This document shows positions 8,578 through 16,833 of a DNA stretch of 64,000 nt, piece after piece (within the stretch, counting starts at the first letter, position 1; each line of letters opens with the position of its first letter). Under the pieces are notes generated by a model. It worked only from the letters and a program-made list of their open reading frames with translations. It did not search any database and had not been told where the DNA came from. The position numbers and the translations under genes were made by a program. The stretch is from JAWLHU01 sp041690255 (GTDB lineage: Bacteria; Bacillota; Sulfobacillia; Symbiobacteriales; Symbiobacteriaceae), in contig JAWLHU010000010.1 in the NCBI GenBank assembly GCA_041690255.1, positions 192,089 to 256,088 of the forward strand. Direction: 5' to 3'.

Positions 8578-9570
8578 TTATTTCCCCCAGCGCAGGGCCA
8601 CAGCCCCCCAGACCAATCCTGCGCCGAACGAGACGCAGGCGAGCAGGTCGCCGTCCTTCAGGCGGCCGGCCTCCAGCGCCTCACAGAGCGCTACCGGGAT
8701 CGACGCCGATGACGTATTGCCATACCGGTCCAGGTTGACGATCACCTTCTCCGGATCGATCTCCAACCGTTTGATGGCGCCATCGATAATCCGCTGATTC
8801 GCCTGATGCGGGACCAGGAGATCCAGGTCCTTCACCGTGTGACCAGCCTTCTCCAACACCTCCGCCGTCGCCTCGTTCATGACGCGGACAGCGAACTTGA
8901 AGACCTCCTGGCCGTTCATCTTCACAAAGTGGAGCTTCGACTCCACCGTCTCGGCCGATGTGGGGTTGCGTGAACCCCCAGCGGGCAGCAGCAGATGCTG
9001 GCCCCCGGCCCCCTCCGAGCCCAGCACAGACGAGAGGATCCCCTTCCCCTCACTCACCGGCTGGAGGATAGCAGCCCCGGCGGCATCGCCGAAGAGGACG
9101 CAGGTATTCCGATCGGTCCAGTCCACCACCTTGGAGAGCATCTCCACGCCGATCACCAGGACGCACTGGTTCATGCCGGTGGCGATCGTCTGCTGGGCCA
9201 TGACCAGGCCGTAGATCCAGCCCGGGCAGGCGGCGGAGAGGTCAAAGGCGGCGGCACGCTTCGCCCCGATGGCGTCCTGCACAATGCAGGCGGTCGAGGG
9301 AAAGGGCATATCCGGGGTGACGGTGGCGCAGATGATCAGGTCGATCTGATCCGGGGTGACCCCGGCCATCGCCATCGCCTTATGTGCCGCCTTGATGGCG
9401 TAATCGGAGCTTGCCTCGCCCGGCTCAGAGATCCGGCGCTCCCGAATCCCGGTACGGGTCCGGATCCACTCGTCGGAGGTCTCCACGATTTGCTCCAGAT
9501 CACGGTTGGTGACGACCTTCTCCGGCACAGCCATGCCAATGCCGGTAATGCCAACGGGGCGAATGGTCAT
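8578..9570 (-). CDS. fabH: beta-ketoacyl-ACP synthase III
   Basis: A 330-residue initiating condensing enzyme that joins an acyl-CoA primer to malonyl-ACP. The active-site Cys115 is in LSAACPGWIYG, His in LLVPHQANQRI, and Asn in YGNTSSASIP. The start ATG 9570 follows GGAGGA. It lies 12 bp after plsX, in the order plsX-fabH common in bacteria. Length and all catalytic residues are normal. Chain-primer preference (branched or straight) cannot be read from the sequence. Confidence 0.97.
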   Translation of the reverse strand: MTIRPVGITGIGMAVPEKVVTNRDLEQIVETSDEWIRTRTGIRERRISEPGEASSDYAIKAAHKAMAMAGVTPDQIDLIICATVTPDMPFPSTACIVQDAIGAKRAAAFDLSAACPGWIYGLVMAQQTIATGMNQCVLVIGVEMLSKVVDWTDRNTCVLFGDAAGAAILQPVSEGKGILSSVLGSEGAGGQHLLLPAGGSRNPTSAETVESKLHFVKMNGQEVFKFAVRVMNEATAEVLEKAGHTVKDLDLLVPHQANQRIIDGAIKRLEIDPEKVIVNLDRYGNTSSASIPVALCEALEAGRLKDGDLLACVSFGAGLVWGAVALRWGK

Positions 9571-9582
9571 GTGGATCCTCCT

Positions 9583-10608
9583 CTACGAATCGATCCGTGC
9601 TGGCGCAGCGTGCGCCGCAATGGAGGACCCAAGCTTGTCGATGACGTTCCCTTCCAGGGCCTGCTTCATGACGCGGATCCCGCTCTTGACCGCCTTGGCG
9701 TCTGACGAGCCGTGGCACTTGACCACCGGCGCCTTCAGGCCGAGGAGCAGGGCGCCGCCGTACTCCGTATAGTCGAACTTCCTGGCCATCTGCTTCAGGG
9801 CCGGCTTGGCCAGGGCCGCGCCGATCGTCGACAGGGTGGTCGATGTCAGGGCATCCTTCATGGCCTTCATGATCGCCATGCCCACACCCTCGTAAGTCTT
9901 CAGGAGGACGTTGCCCGGGAAGCCGTCGGCCACCACCACGTCGCAGGCACCAAAGGGGACGTCCCGCCCCTCCACGTTGCCGGTGAAATGGATTGCCTTC
10001 AGTTCCTTGAGCAGGGGGTAGGTCGCCTTGGTCAGGGCGTTCCCCTTCTCCTCCTCGGCGCCGTTGTTCAGCAGGGCGACCCGGGGTGACTTCAGCCCCA
10101 GGATCTCCCGGGCGTAGATATCGCCCATGAGTGCGAACTGGACCAGCCACTCGGGCTTGCAGTCGGGGGTCGCCCCGATATCCAGCACAAAGACCGGGTC
10201 CTTGTAAGTCGGGAAGATCGTCCCCAGGGCGGGCCGGTCGATCCCCTTCATCCGTCCGATGACGAGCGTGCCCACCACCACCACCCCACCGGTTGAGCCG
10301 GCGGTCAGCATGGCATCGGCCTTGCCCTCCTTCACCAGGCGCCCCGCCACCACCAGGGAGGCATCCTTCTTGGCCCGAAAGGCCTTCGTCGGCTCCTCGT
10401 GGGTGGTGATCACCTCCGACGCATGGTGGATGGTGACATTGCCCGGAAGCCCGCCGTGCTTGGCGGCCTCCTCCTGCAGCCTCGCCTCGTCACCGACAAG
10501 GATCAACTGAAGCTGGGGCCACTCCTTGGCAGCAGCGATCGCACCGGCGACCTCCGGCCCCGGGGCGTTGTCGCTGCCCATGGCATCCATGGCGATCCGC
10601 ATACTCAT
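9583..10608 (-). CDS. plsX: phosphate acyltransferase PlsX
   Basis: A 341-residue peripheral enzyme that turns acyl-ACP into acyl-phosphate for phospholipid synthesis. The N-terminal MRIAMDAMGSDNAP is the family signature; further blocks are LTAGSTGGVVV, LDIGATPDCKPEWLVQF and DGFPGNVLLKTYEG. The start codon overlaps the fapR stop codon by four bases (ATGA), indicating translational coupling. FapR-plsX-fabH is the conserved Firmicutes arrangement. Confidence 0.97.
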   Translation of the reverse strand: MSMRIAMDAMGSDNAPGPEVAGAIAAAKEWPQLQLILVGDEARLQEEAAKHGGLPGNVTIHHASEVITTHEEPTKAFRAKKDASLVVAGRLVKEGKADAMLTAGSTGGVVVVGTLVIGRMKGIDRPALGTIFPTYKDPVFVLDIGATPDCKPEWLVQFALMGDIYAREILGLKSPRVALLNNGAEEEKGNALTKATYPLLKELKAIHFTGNVEGRDVPFGACDVVVADGFPGNVLLKTYEGVGMAIMKAMKDALTSTTLSTIGAALAKPALKQMARKFDYTEYGGALLLGLKAPVVKCHGSSDAKAVKSGIRVMKQALEGNVIDKLGSSIAAHAAPARIDS

Positions 10609-11192
10609 TCCTGTTCGCCTCCCGCCGTCCGGGCCGGGTTCACCGCAAAGACGGAGAACTTGCCCCGAAATACGTTTTCAGCTCCGACGCGTGTTTCGAC
10701 GAGTACTACGTGCTGGGTCCGGCGGGTCCGGATCACCTCACCCTTGGCCACCAACTTCTCGCCCATGGTGACGGGGCGTTTGAACTTCACGTTTGCCAGG
10801 CCGGTCAGGACCACATCGGCGTCGATCAGGGCGATGGCCAGCGACTCCGCCTGGGCGAAGATGTACTGACCCCGCACCACCCGGGAGCGCTCAAAGACCA
10901 TCTCCTCGGTGGTCTCCAGAATGGAGATCCCCTTCTGGCCCAGGGTGATGTCGATCAACTCACCGACGATCTCCTTGGAGCCCATCGACTTGACGATCCC
11001 ATAGTTGCGCTCGGCGACGCTCTTGGTCCGCTCCCGCAGTTCGGGAATCCCCAGGGCCAGTCGGTCGAGCCGGATGGTCTGAATGCTGACGCCCAAAAGG
11101 ATAGCCAGGTCTTCATCGCTGAGGAAGGGGTTTTCGCGGATCTTCTCTTTGAGCAGCGCATGCCGGTCTCGCTTCTTGGTGCCTGAGGTCAC
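10605..11192 (-). CDS. fapR: transcription factor FapR, fatty-acid and phospholipid synthesis repressor
   Basis: A repressor that is released from DNA by malonyl-CoA. An N-terminal winged helix (LSDEDLAILLGVSIQTIRLD, then PELRER) is joined by a linker helix to a hot-dog fold effector domain (about 90-185, with VVRGQYIFAQAESLAIALI and VKFKRPVTMGEKLVAKG). The start is placed at GTG 11192 because GGCGAGGTGG lies five bases upstream; a GTG three codons earlier is inside that site. It is the first gene of the operon, and its own promoter carries a FapR operator, so autoregulation is expected. Confidence 0.95.
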   Translation of the reverse strand: MTSGTKKRDRHALLKEKIRENPFLSDEDLAILLGVSIQTIRLDRLALGIPELRERTKSVAERNYGIVKSMGSKEIVGELIDITLGQKGISILETTEEMVFERSRVVRGQYIFAQAESLAIALIDADVVLTGLANVKFKRPVTMGEKLVAKGEVIRTRRTQHVVLVETRVGAENVFRGKFSVFAVNPARTAGGEQE

Positions 11193-11265
11193 GTGAACCA
11201 CCTCGCCTTGTCTTGACCACCTGGTATCATCAGCACCGGACCCCGGGCGGTCATAAAACGTGGTT

Positions 11266-11310
11266 TTAGTATCTGGTAGTAAGTATAGCGGCAGATGGCA
11301 GGGGTGGCAA
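11266..11310 (-). promoter_or_regulatory. sigma-A promoter with overlapping FapR operator
   Basis: On the minus strand, TTGCCA (11310-11305) and TATACT (11287-11282) are separated by exactly 17 bp. Immediately downstream, 11282-11266, lies an inverted repeat whose plus strand reads TTAGTATCTGGTAGTAA. This agrees at 14 of 17 positions with the known FapR site TTAGTACCTGATACTAA. A repressor bound there would cover the -10 element and the transcription start. The distance to the fapR start codon is about 75 bp. Confidence 0.85.
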
Positions 11311-11359
11311 GACCTTTTCTGCTTGCGGAGCCTTTCCGCCTACCGCCCCATAAGCTGGC

Positions 11360-11608
11360 ATGAGCCACTGCAGAAAGGGGGAACGAAGGTGGCGCCTCCC
11401 CTTGGCCCTCTCGTACCCATCGGGCTTCCAGGCCCCGGACTTCACCCTGCCGGCCTACCTGCCGGACCGGGTGGCCGTTCAGAACATCCGCCTCGCTGAC
11501 CTGCGCGGCCAGTGGGTGCTGCTCTTCTTCTGTGCCAGCGACTTCACCTTCGTCTGACCAGGCAATGCCGGCATCCGCCCATCGATCGGCACGGCGGGGG
11601 AGTTCTAG
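11360..11608 (+). pseudogene. peroxiredoxin (AhpC/TSA) N-terminal remnant with TGA at the peroxidatic Cys
   Basis: The frame from ATG 11360 reads GFQAPDFTLPAYLPD ... LADLRGQWVLLFFCASDFTF, the typical start of a 2-Cys peroxiredoxin (APDFTL; GKWVVLFFYP-DFTFVCP). The codon after FV, where the peroxidatic Cys should be, is TGA, followed by Pro as in FVCP. The frame then continues only 16 codons to TAG at 11606 and loses family resemblance, so most of the domain is missing. A selenocysteine reading was considered and judged unlikely because the rest of the enzyme is absent. Confidence 0.65.
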
Positions 11609-11619
11609 CGTCCGCAGAA

Positions 11620-11655
11620 AAGGCGAGCCCAGCCATTCCGGACTGGACTCGCCTT
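11620..11655. terminator. large inverted repeat, terminator-like
   Basis: AAGGCGAG ... CTCGCCTT with further pairing CCAGCCATTCCGGACTGG inside gives a long imperfect hairpin, followed on the plus strand by CCTTTACAC. It may have ended the peroxiredoxin transcript. Confidence 0.5.
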
Positions 11656-11998
11656 CCTTTACACAAACCGGCAGGAATTCCCTATTCCACACAGAATCCA
11701 TATTGTGGCAGAGGCGGGAGCCGTGTCACTTTCCTCATCCTACTCTTCTCAGAAAGGAAGTGGTTTCGGTGTCCGCGAGGGAAAAGGTCCTTGTGGCCCT
11801 CTGTGTCGCAACGTTTTCCGAGGTGATTCGGCTCTTCTTACATGAGCTGGTCCCGACGATCGTGCGTGCACTGTTGGACTTCCAGGCCCCGTTCCTGACC
11901 GGTCCCGCCTCTGCCACTAGTATTGACCCATTTGGGCTCCACGATTCCGCCGGCGGGCATCTGCCCCCGGCGTTTCTGCGTACACCCAAGGAGGAAGC
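11656..11998. other. intergenic region without a convincing gene
   Basis: The stretch between the peroxiredoxin remnant and the rpmF-tail copy holds no recognisable family. A GTG at 11769 with a plausible ribosome site (AGGAAGTGG) opens a plus-strand frame starting VSAREKVLVALCVATF, a possible hydrophobic helix, but the frame runs on through the duplicated rpmF tail and antisense to the next gene, so it is unlikely to be genuine beyond its first 70 codons. Confidence 0.4.
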
Positions 11999-12102
11999 AA
12001 CAAGAGCAGGGATCACTCCCTGCTCTCATGTTGCTCCGTCCATATTACTGGGCAGTGGCTTCGGTCTCCTTGTCGATGACCTGCCGCCCCTGGTACTGCC
12101 CG
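11999..12102 (-). repeat. 104-bp duplicate of the rpmF 3' end plus its terminator
   Basis: This segment aligns without gaps to 13056-13159, with about six mismatches in 104 bp. It encodes the last 19 codons of ribosomal protein L32 (QYQGRQVIDKETEATAQ) and the following hairpin GAGCAGGGA...TCCCTGCTC. There is no start or zinc-finger part, so it cannot make L32. The copies flank the secreted-protein gene at 12169-12957 as a direct repeat. Confidence 0.9.
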
Positions 12103-12168
12103 GACCCATCTTCCTCGCTCAGTCCCTCAGTCGGGTCGCCCCTCCTGGGACGGCGCCCGTACGGTACC

Positions 12169-12957
12169 TTACTCGCCAGTGGTCTCGTCGTCCGTGGCCT
12201 CGTCGTCAGTGGTCTCGTCCCCAGTGGCCTCATCCTCCGGAGAGGTGATCACGGTGATCGCACCGGTCTCCTCGTCGTACTCGACCAGGGCGCCCAGCGC
12301 CTCAGCGAGGAAACGGAGCGGTACGAAGGTGCTGCCCTCGCTGATCTCGGCCGGGGCGGTCAGGGGCACCTCGACATCGCCTACCATGGCCGTCTCTGCA
12401 CCGATCGTCAGCCTCACCATCAGCTCGTTCTTCACCATGATCACGGTCCGGGTCTGCGCTTCCCAGGAGACCTCGGCCCCCAGGTACTCAGCGAGGCTGC
12501 GGAAGGGGACCAGGGTCCGGCCGTTCCGGGCAAGCGGGGTCAGGTTGAGCCGCTCTCCGTTGACGTAGACCAGGTAGGCGCCGTTCTCGCCGGCCGCACG
12601 AAGCTGCTTGGCGTTAGCCAGGGACTCTGCCTTCTTCTCAGCAACCCAGGCCATGCGCTGCTCCTGGGTCATCTTGCCGGCGTCATCGGGCTTACCGGCC
12701 TCTTCCGGCTTACCGGCCTCTTCCGGCTTGCCGGCATCATCGGGCTTGTTCTCGCCATTTGCCTTTCCGCCCGCCTCGGTGCCCTCCTCAACCGGGAGTG
12801 TCTCATCAGAGGTGGCCTCGTCGGTCAGGACTTCGGTCTGGCCCTCGCTCTTCGGACCGTCCATGGGCGCATCCTTCGGACCCGCTGCTACGGCTGGCAG
12901 GGTCATGGCGGCCAGCAAGGCCGCAGTGGTAACCATAGCAATCAGACGCCTCTTCAT
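12169..12957 (-). CDS. secreted copper-amine-oxidase N-terminal-domain (stalk-binding) protein
   Basis: A 262-residue exported protein. A signal peptide (MKRRLIAMVTTAALLAAMTL...AVAA, cut near residue 25) is followed by an acidic Pro/Glu/Gly linker with GKPEEA/GKPDDA repeats (about 65-95), then a copper-amine-oxidase N-terminal-like domain (about 125-235) with YVNGERLNL, GRTLVPFRSLAEYLGAEV and STFVPLRFLAEALGA. This domain is common in Firmicutes surface proteins and is not itself an oxidase. The tail has repeats of DE(A/T)TDDE type. It follows rpmF on the same strand and lies between the two copies of the rpmF 3' end. Confidence 0.87.
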   Translation of the reverse strand: MKRRLIAMVTTAALLAAMTLPAVAAGPKDAPMDGPKSEGQTEVLTDEATSDETLPVEEGTEAGGKANGENKPDDAGKPEEAGKPEEAGKPDDAGKMTQEQRMAWVAEKKAESLANAKQLRAAGENGAYLVYVNGERLNLTPLARNGRTLVPFRSLAEYLGAEVSWEAQTRTVIMVKNELMVRLTIGAETAMVGDVEVPLTAPAEISEGSTFVPLRFLAEALGALVEYDEETGAITVITSPEDEATGDETTDDEATDDETTGE

Positions 12958-13034
12958 TCATACTCCTCCTTATATGTGTATCGGCGATTCCCACCATACT
13001 CTTCGTCGCCATTCCAGGCAACCTGTCGGTCTTT

Positions 13035-13083
13035 CCACAACAAAAAGAAGAAAACAACAAGAGCAGGGATTACTCCCTGCTCT
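13035..13083 (-). terminator. rpmF terminator
   Basis: A perfect stem AGAGCAGGGA / TCCCTGCTCT (13060-13083) with a 4-nt loop lies 18 bp after the rpmF stop and is followed on the minus strand by a T-rich run (TTGTTGTTTTCTTCTTTTTG). Confidence 0.88.
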
Positions 13084-13101
13084 CACGTTGTTCTGTCCAT
13101 A

Positions 13102-13299
13102 TTACTGGGCAGCGGCTTCGGTCTCCTTGTTGATGACCTGCCGCCCCTGGTACTGCCCGCAAGTCGGGCAAACACGGTGCGGGAGCGTCGGAGACTTGCA
13201 GTTGGGGCAGACGCTCAGGTTCGGAGCCTCCACGCGGAAGTTGTGGGCGCGCCGGGAATCCCGACGGGACTTGGAAACCTTTTTCTTCGGAACCGCCAT
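13102..13299 (-). CDS. rpmF: 50S ribosomal protein L32
   Basis: A 65-residue ribosomal protein. The N-terminus MAVPKKKVSKSRRDSRRAH is diagnostic, and a zinc ribbon with CPNCKSPTLPHRVCPTCG (two CxxC pairs) is present, so this is the zinc-binding form. A ribosome site AAAGGGGTG precedes the ATG. It follows yceD by 70 bp, the standard pairing. Its 3' end is duplicated at 11999-12102. Confidence 0.97.
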   Translation of the reverse strand: MAVPKKKVSKSRRDSRRAHNFRVEAPNLSVCPNCKSPTLPHRVCPTCGQYQGRQVINKETEAAAQ

Positions 13300-13369
13300 G
13301 CTGAATACACCCCTTTCACATCTCCGTCAGTTCAGATGACGGACCCGAGAACCGTGTCCCGGGGGGAAT

Positions 13370-13930
13370 CTATGAGTTGGTATCCGGCTTGCGCAGCAGA
13401 TCCTTCAGCTTCGCCAGCCGGGGATCAACAGTCTCCTCGACAGCCTCGCACTGGCACGCGGCCTCGTTGAGGTTGACACCACAGGTGGGACAGAGCCCTT
13501 CGCAGTCCTCGTCGCAGAGCGGCTTCATGGGCAGTTCAAGCAGGATGTTCTCCCGCATCGGATCGGTCAGGTCGATCTCATCGCCCTGGTAGAAGCTGAC
13601 CGTCCGGCCGGACTCGTCCTCCTCGTCCTCCTCGGTATGCCCCTCGTTCGGGTCGCCCTCGACAAACTCCTCTTCAAAGGAGATCTCCATGGGCTCAGTA
13701 AACTGGGTCAGGCAGCGACTGCACTGAAGCCGGACCTCACCGGACAACTCCACCTTGACCAGCAACCGATCACCGGCATTCCAGACTTCCGCTTCGCCGG
13801 TGAAGGGCTTCTCGAACAGGTACTCCTGTCCACCCATCTCCACCGACTCCACCGTGGTCGTCAGGTCGAACCGCTTGTGATTGCCCGCCTCCAGTTTAAT
13901 GTCGGCGACGTTTATCCGCAAGTCTCTCAC
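13370..13930 (-). CDS. YceD/YlbN family protein (DUF177)
   Basis: A 186-residue protein of the DUF177 family, found beside rpmF across bacteria and linked to 23S rRNA accumulation or ribosome biogenesis. The core reads LQCSRCLTQFTEPMEISFEEEF and the C-terminal region carries CDEDCEGLCPTCGVNLNEAAC, a Cys cluster that may bind zinc. Length is usual. It is the first gene of the yceD-rpmF transcript, with a near-perfect promoter at 13992-14021. Confidence 0.92.
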   Translation of the reverse strand: MRDLRINVADIKLEAGNHKRFDLTTTVESVEMGGQEYLFEKPFTGEAEVWNAGDRLLVKVELSGEVRLQCSRCLTQFTEPMEISFEEEFVEGDPNEGHTEEDEEDESGRTVSFYQGDEIDLTDPMRENILLELPMKPLCDEDCEGLCPTCGVNLNEAACQCEAVEETVDPRLAKLKDLLRKPDTNS

Positions 13931-13991
13931 CTCGAATCAGCGCTTCGGAGAGGGAAAGAATCCGCCTGAACTCCCCGAAGACACATGGAGT

Positions 13992-14021
13992 ATTATATAG
14001 AGCCATGCCTTTCCTTGTCAA
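13992..14021 (-). promoter_or_regulatory. strong sigma-A promoter for yceD-rpmF
   Basis: On the minus strand TTGACA (14021-14016) and TATAAT (13997-13992) are both perfect matches to consensus with an 18-bp spacer. The TATAAT lies about 60 bp before the yceD start. Confidence 0.85.
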
Positions 14022-14055
14022 CCAAGAACCCATTTCCGCCACCGGGTTTTCCTGA

Positions 14056-15702
14056 TCAGGAGCCGCGCACGCTGAGAATCGACCAGACCAGCCAGAGGCC
14101 GACCGCACCGATCAGGAGAAAGCCCCCGTCCGCGATCTGATACCGCTGGAGGATCGAGTTCTCCGAGCGGCTGGAGACCAGGGCCGTCCCGATGATCAGG
14201 CTGGCCAGGAGAATGGCGAGCGCCAGCCGGTTGGCGATCGCGGAGAGCTTCTGCAAGGAGGATTCCAGTCCGGTGTGGTCCAGGGGAAGCCGCAGTTCGC
14301 CCTCCTCCAGCAAGGTGAGCAGCCGGCTGACCTGGCGGGGAATGCGGACGATCTGCCGCCCGGTCTCAACCGCCTCCCTCCCCAGTTCCCGAACCAACCG
14401 TTTGGGATCGAGCCTGGCGACCATTACCTCTTCGGCATAGGGGGTGACCAATCCTACCAGGGTCGCCTCCGGATCGATCTGCCGGGCCACCCCCTCCAGG
14501 GTGGTCATCGCCTTGAGCAGGACCGCGTACCCGGCGGGAAAGCCGATCTCGAAGCGGCGGGCCAGGTCCATCAACTCCCGTAGAGCAGTGCCGACCTCGA
14601 TCTCCTTCAGGGGGATCTCCCCATACTTGCGCTGAAGCCGCTCCACCTCCCGCCGCAGCGCCGTGCGATTGGCCCCCCGGGGCAGCATGCCCATCTGCAG
14701 GATCGCCTCCACCACGCGATCCGTATCGCCGGAGACGACCCCGAGCACATAGTCGACGACGCTCTTCCGCATCCACGGGGTCAGTTCCCCTACCATCCCC
14801 ATATCGACGAAGATCATCCGCCCAACGGGGCCGACGAACAGATTTCCCGGATGGGGATCCGCGTGGAAGAAGCCGTCCCGCATCGCCATTTGGAAGAGGG
14901 CACCGGCCAGCCGCTGGGCGACATCGTGCGGGCTGATCCCCGCCGCCTTCAGCGCCTCCCGGTCGGTCACCCGCAGGCCGCCCACCCGCTCCAGGGTCAG
15001 GAGGCGGGCGGTGGACTGCTCCCAGTAAACGGCGGGGAAGTAGACCAGGGGATCACCGGCAAAGTTGCTTCGAAACCGCTCAGCGTTCTCCCCCTCTCGG
15101 ATATAATCCAGCTCCTGCCGCAGCATGTGGGCAAACTCACGTGCGACCGTCGGAAGCTGGAGCCGCCTGCCCCAGCGGGTCCGGCGCTGGGCGATCTCGG
15201 CCAGCGACTGCAGCAGGTGCAGGTCCAGTTCCACCTGGCTGCTCACCCCGGGCCGCTGGATCTTCAGCACCACCTCCTCGCCGGTGACGAGGGTCGCAGC
15301 ATGGACCTGCCCGAGGGAGGCGGCGGCCAGGGGCTCGGGGGTGATCGACTGAAAGCGCTCCTCGATCGGTCCGCCCAGTTCCTCCTCCACCACCTGGCGG
15401 ATCACAGGGAACGGAACGGGGTCCACCTGGTCCTGCAGTCGCGCCAGGCTGGCGATAATGTCGGGCGGCAGGAGGTCGGAGCGGATCGAGAGCATCTGTC
15501 CGAGCTTGACGAAGGCCGGCCCGAGTTCCTGCAGGGCGGCCCGGAGACGCTCCCCTCGCCCCGGAATCGGGCCGGCGGTGGGCAGGTGGCCACCAAACCG
15601 GGAGAGGCCGAGTTGCGCCACCAGGTAGCCGAATCCGTAACGGGAGAAGATGCGGATCACCGTCCGGTAGCGCTCGAGGATCTGGCGGCGGCTGAATGAC
15701 AC
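14056..15702 (-). CDS. ABC1/AarF/UbiB-family atypical kinase
   Basis: A 548-residue member of the UbiB protein-kinase-like family. The KxGQ motif appears as FVKLGQMLSIRSDLLP, the Ala-rich nucleotide loop as AAASLGQVHAATL, the ExD motif as LDYIREGENAERF, and the catalytic region as FHADPHPGNLFV followed by VDMGMVG. Two hydrophobic helices at the C-terminus (about 495-545) anchor it in the membrane. In other bacteria such proteins support isoprenoid-quinone or lipid metabolism; here the substrate is unknown. Start is GTG with only a weak ribosome site, so the exact start is uncertain. Confidence 0.9.
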   Translation of the reverse strand: MSFSRRQILERYRTVIRIFSRYGFGYLVAQLGLSRFGGHLPTAGPIPGRGERLRAALQELGPAFVKLGQMLSIRSDLLPPDIIASLARLQDQVDPVPFPVIRQVVEEELGGPIEERFQSITPEPLAAASLGQVHAATLVTGEEVVLKIQRPGVSSQVELDLHLLQSLAEIAQRRTRWGRRLQLPTVAREFAHMLRQELDYIREGENAERFRSNFAGDPLVYFPAVYWEQSTARLLTLERVGGLRVTDREALKAAGISPHDVAQRLAGALFQMAMRDGFFHADPHPGNLFVGPVGRMIFVDMGMVGELTPWMRKSVVDYVLGVVSGDTDRVVEAILQMGMLPRGANRTALRREVERLQRKYGEIPLKEIEVGTALRELMDLARRFEIGFPAGYAVLLKAMTTLEGVARQIDPEATLVGLVTPYAEEVMVARLDPKRLVRELGREAVETGRQIVRIPRQVSRLLTLLEEGELRLPLDHTGLESSLQKLSAIANRLALAILLASLIIGTALVSSRSENSILQRYQIADGGFLLIGAVGLWLVWSILSVRGS

Positions 15703-15741
15703 GGTACGGGCTTCACTCCGTCTGTAGAGAGTCGCGCTCTA

Positions 15742-16815
15742 CTATGACCAGAAGGCGGGGCTGCTATGCCCCGCCTCCTCGCCATTTTCCCGTATCTGTT
15801 GTAGAACCACCAGGGCATCGGTGATCGTATCCACCGGGACCACCTCGACCCGTGTGGCGACCGCCCGAGCATCGTCGTAGTTCTCCCGGGGGACGAACAT
15901 GATCTTGGCGCCGGCCGCCTCTGCGGTGTAGACCTTCTGCTGCACGCCACCAATGGCCCCGACCGACCCGTCTGGCTCGATCGTCCCGGTGCCGGCCACC
16001 ACCAGATCGGGGACAAGCCCGCCAGGGGTGAGCTGGTCGATGATCTGCAGGGTGAACATCAGCCCCGCCGACGGCCCCGTGATTGCCCCGCTGTGGATCT
16101 CCACGGTGAGGGCTGCGTCATCGAACTCCAGTTCCTGATCAATGTAGACACCCAGTACCGGCACGCCCTTGCGATCCGCCTCCGGGGCCTCCATGGTCGT
16201 GACGGGGACCGTCAACTCCTGATCGTCCCGCCGGAGTCCGACTGTCACCACATCCCCCGGTTGATGGGCCAGCAGGACATCCTGCAGGTCGTTGCGGGTC
16301 GCGACCGGCCGTCCGTCGGCACTGACGATCAGATCCCCCTCCCGGAGTGTCTCCAGGCTGAGACTCCCCGAGGCGAACCCGGTGACGCGCACCCCGGAGG
16401 CGATCACCCCCCGCCCGTAACCTAACTGTTTCAGGGCGATGGCGCGGGCGGTCCGCTGGGAGTCGCTCATCATCTTCCGGGTCATTTCGAGGTACTTGCT
16501 GTAGTCCTCCACGCTGCCCAGGTACTCCTGCTTCGTCTCCAGGTCGGCCCGGCGGTCGAGCTGGGCATAGAGGTACCAGAAGAGGTTGGCCGGCTGGGTG
16601 TTGAGGACAAGCATGTAGAGCTTGCCCCGATGCGAATCACCACCCTGCACCGTGATCAGCCGGCTGGTATCGATCGCCGCCCCGGGCGCCGTAATGTAGT
16701 AAGAGGTCGGGGTGTAAAAGAGCACACCCCCCACAATGGCAAGGAGGGCCGACGCCACTGCAACGCGTCGAACCCAGTCTTCCCAGTTGTCAACTGACCG
16801 GATACGCCCCCGCAA
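15742..16815 (-). CDS. YlbL/SepM-type PDZ-Lon membrane protease
   Basis: A 357-residue membrane-anchored serine protease. An N-terminal transmembrane helix (about 17-36), a PDZ domain (about 130-210, with LREGDLIVSADGRPV) and a C-terminal Lon-type protease domain are visible. The catalytic dyad is Ser in SGAITGPSAGLMF and Lys in VGAIGGVQQKVY. B. subtilis YlbL and streptococcal SepM have this build; SepM trims a peptide pheromone. The start is TTG after GGAGGGGG. It lies in the rsmD-coaD-ylbL neighbourhood conserved with B. subtilis. Confidence 0.92.
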   Translation of the reverse strand: MRGRIRSVDNWEDWVRRVAVASALLAIVGGVLFYTPTSYYITAPGAAIDTSRLITVQGGDSHRGKLYMLVLNTQPANLFWYLYAQLDRRADLETKQEYLGSVEDYSKYLEMTRKMMSDSQRTARAIALKQLGYGRGVIASGVRVTGFASGSLSLETLREGDLIVSADGRPVATRNDLQDVLLAHQPGDVVTVGLRRDDQELTVPVTTMEAPEADRKGVPVLGVYIDQELEFDDAALTVEIHSGAITGPSAGLMFTLQIIDQLTPGGLVPDLVVAGTGTIEPDGSVGAIGGVQQKVYTAEAAGAKIMFVPRENYDDARAVATRVEVVPVDTITDALVVLQQIRENGEEAGHSSPAFWS

Positions 16816-16833
16816 CCGCGCCCCCTCCTACCC

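Noticed and set aside
11189..11701. 170-codon minus-strand frame upstream of fapR
   Set aside because: It covers the fapR promoter and operator and is antisense to the peroxiredoxin remnant; no motif and no ribosome site.
12045..12233. Second functional L32 gene
   Set aside because: Only the last 19 codons are present; the start and zinc ribbon are missing, so it is a partial duplication.
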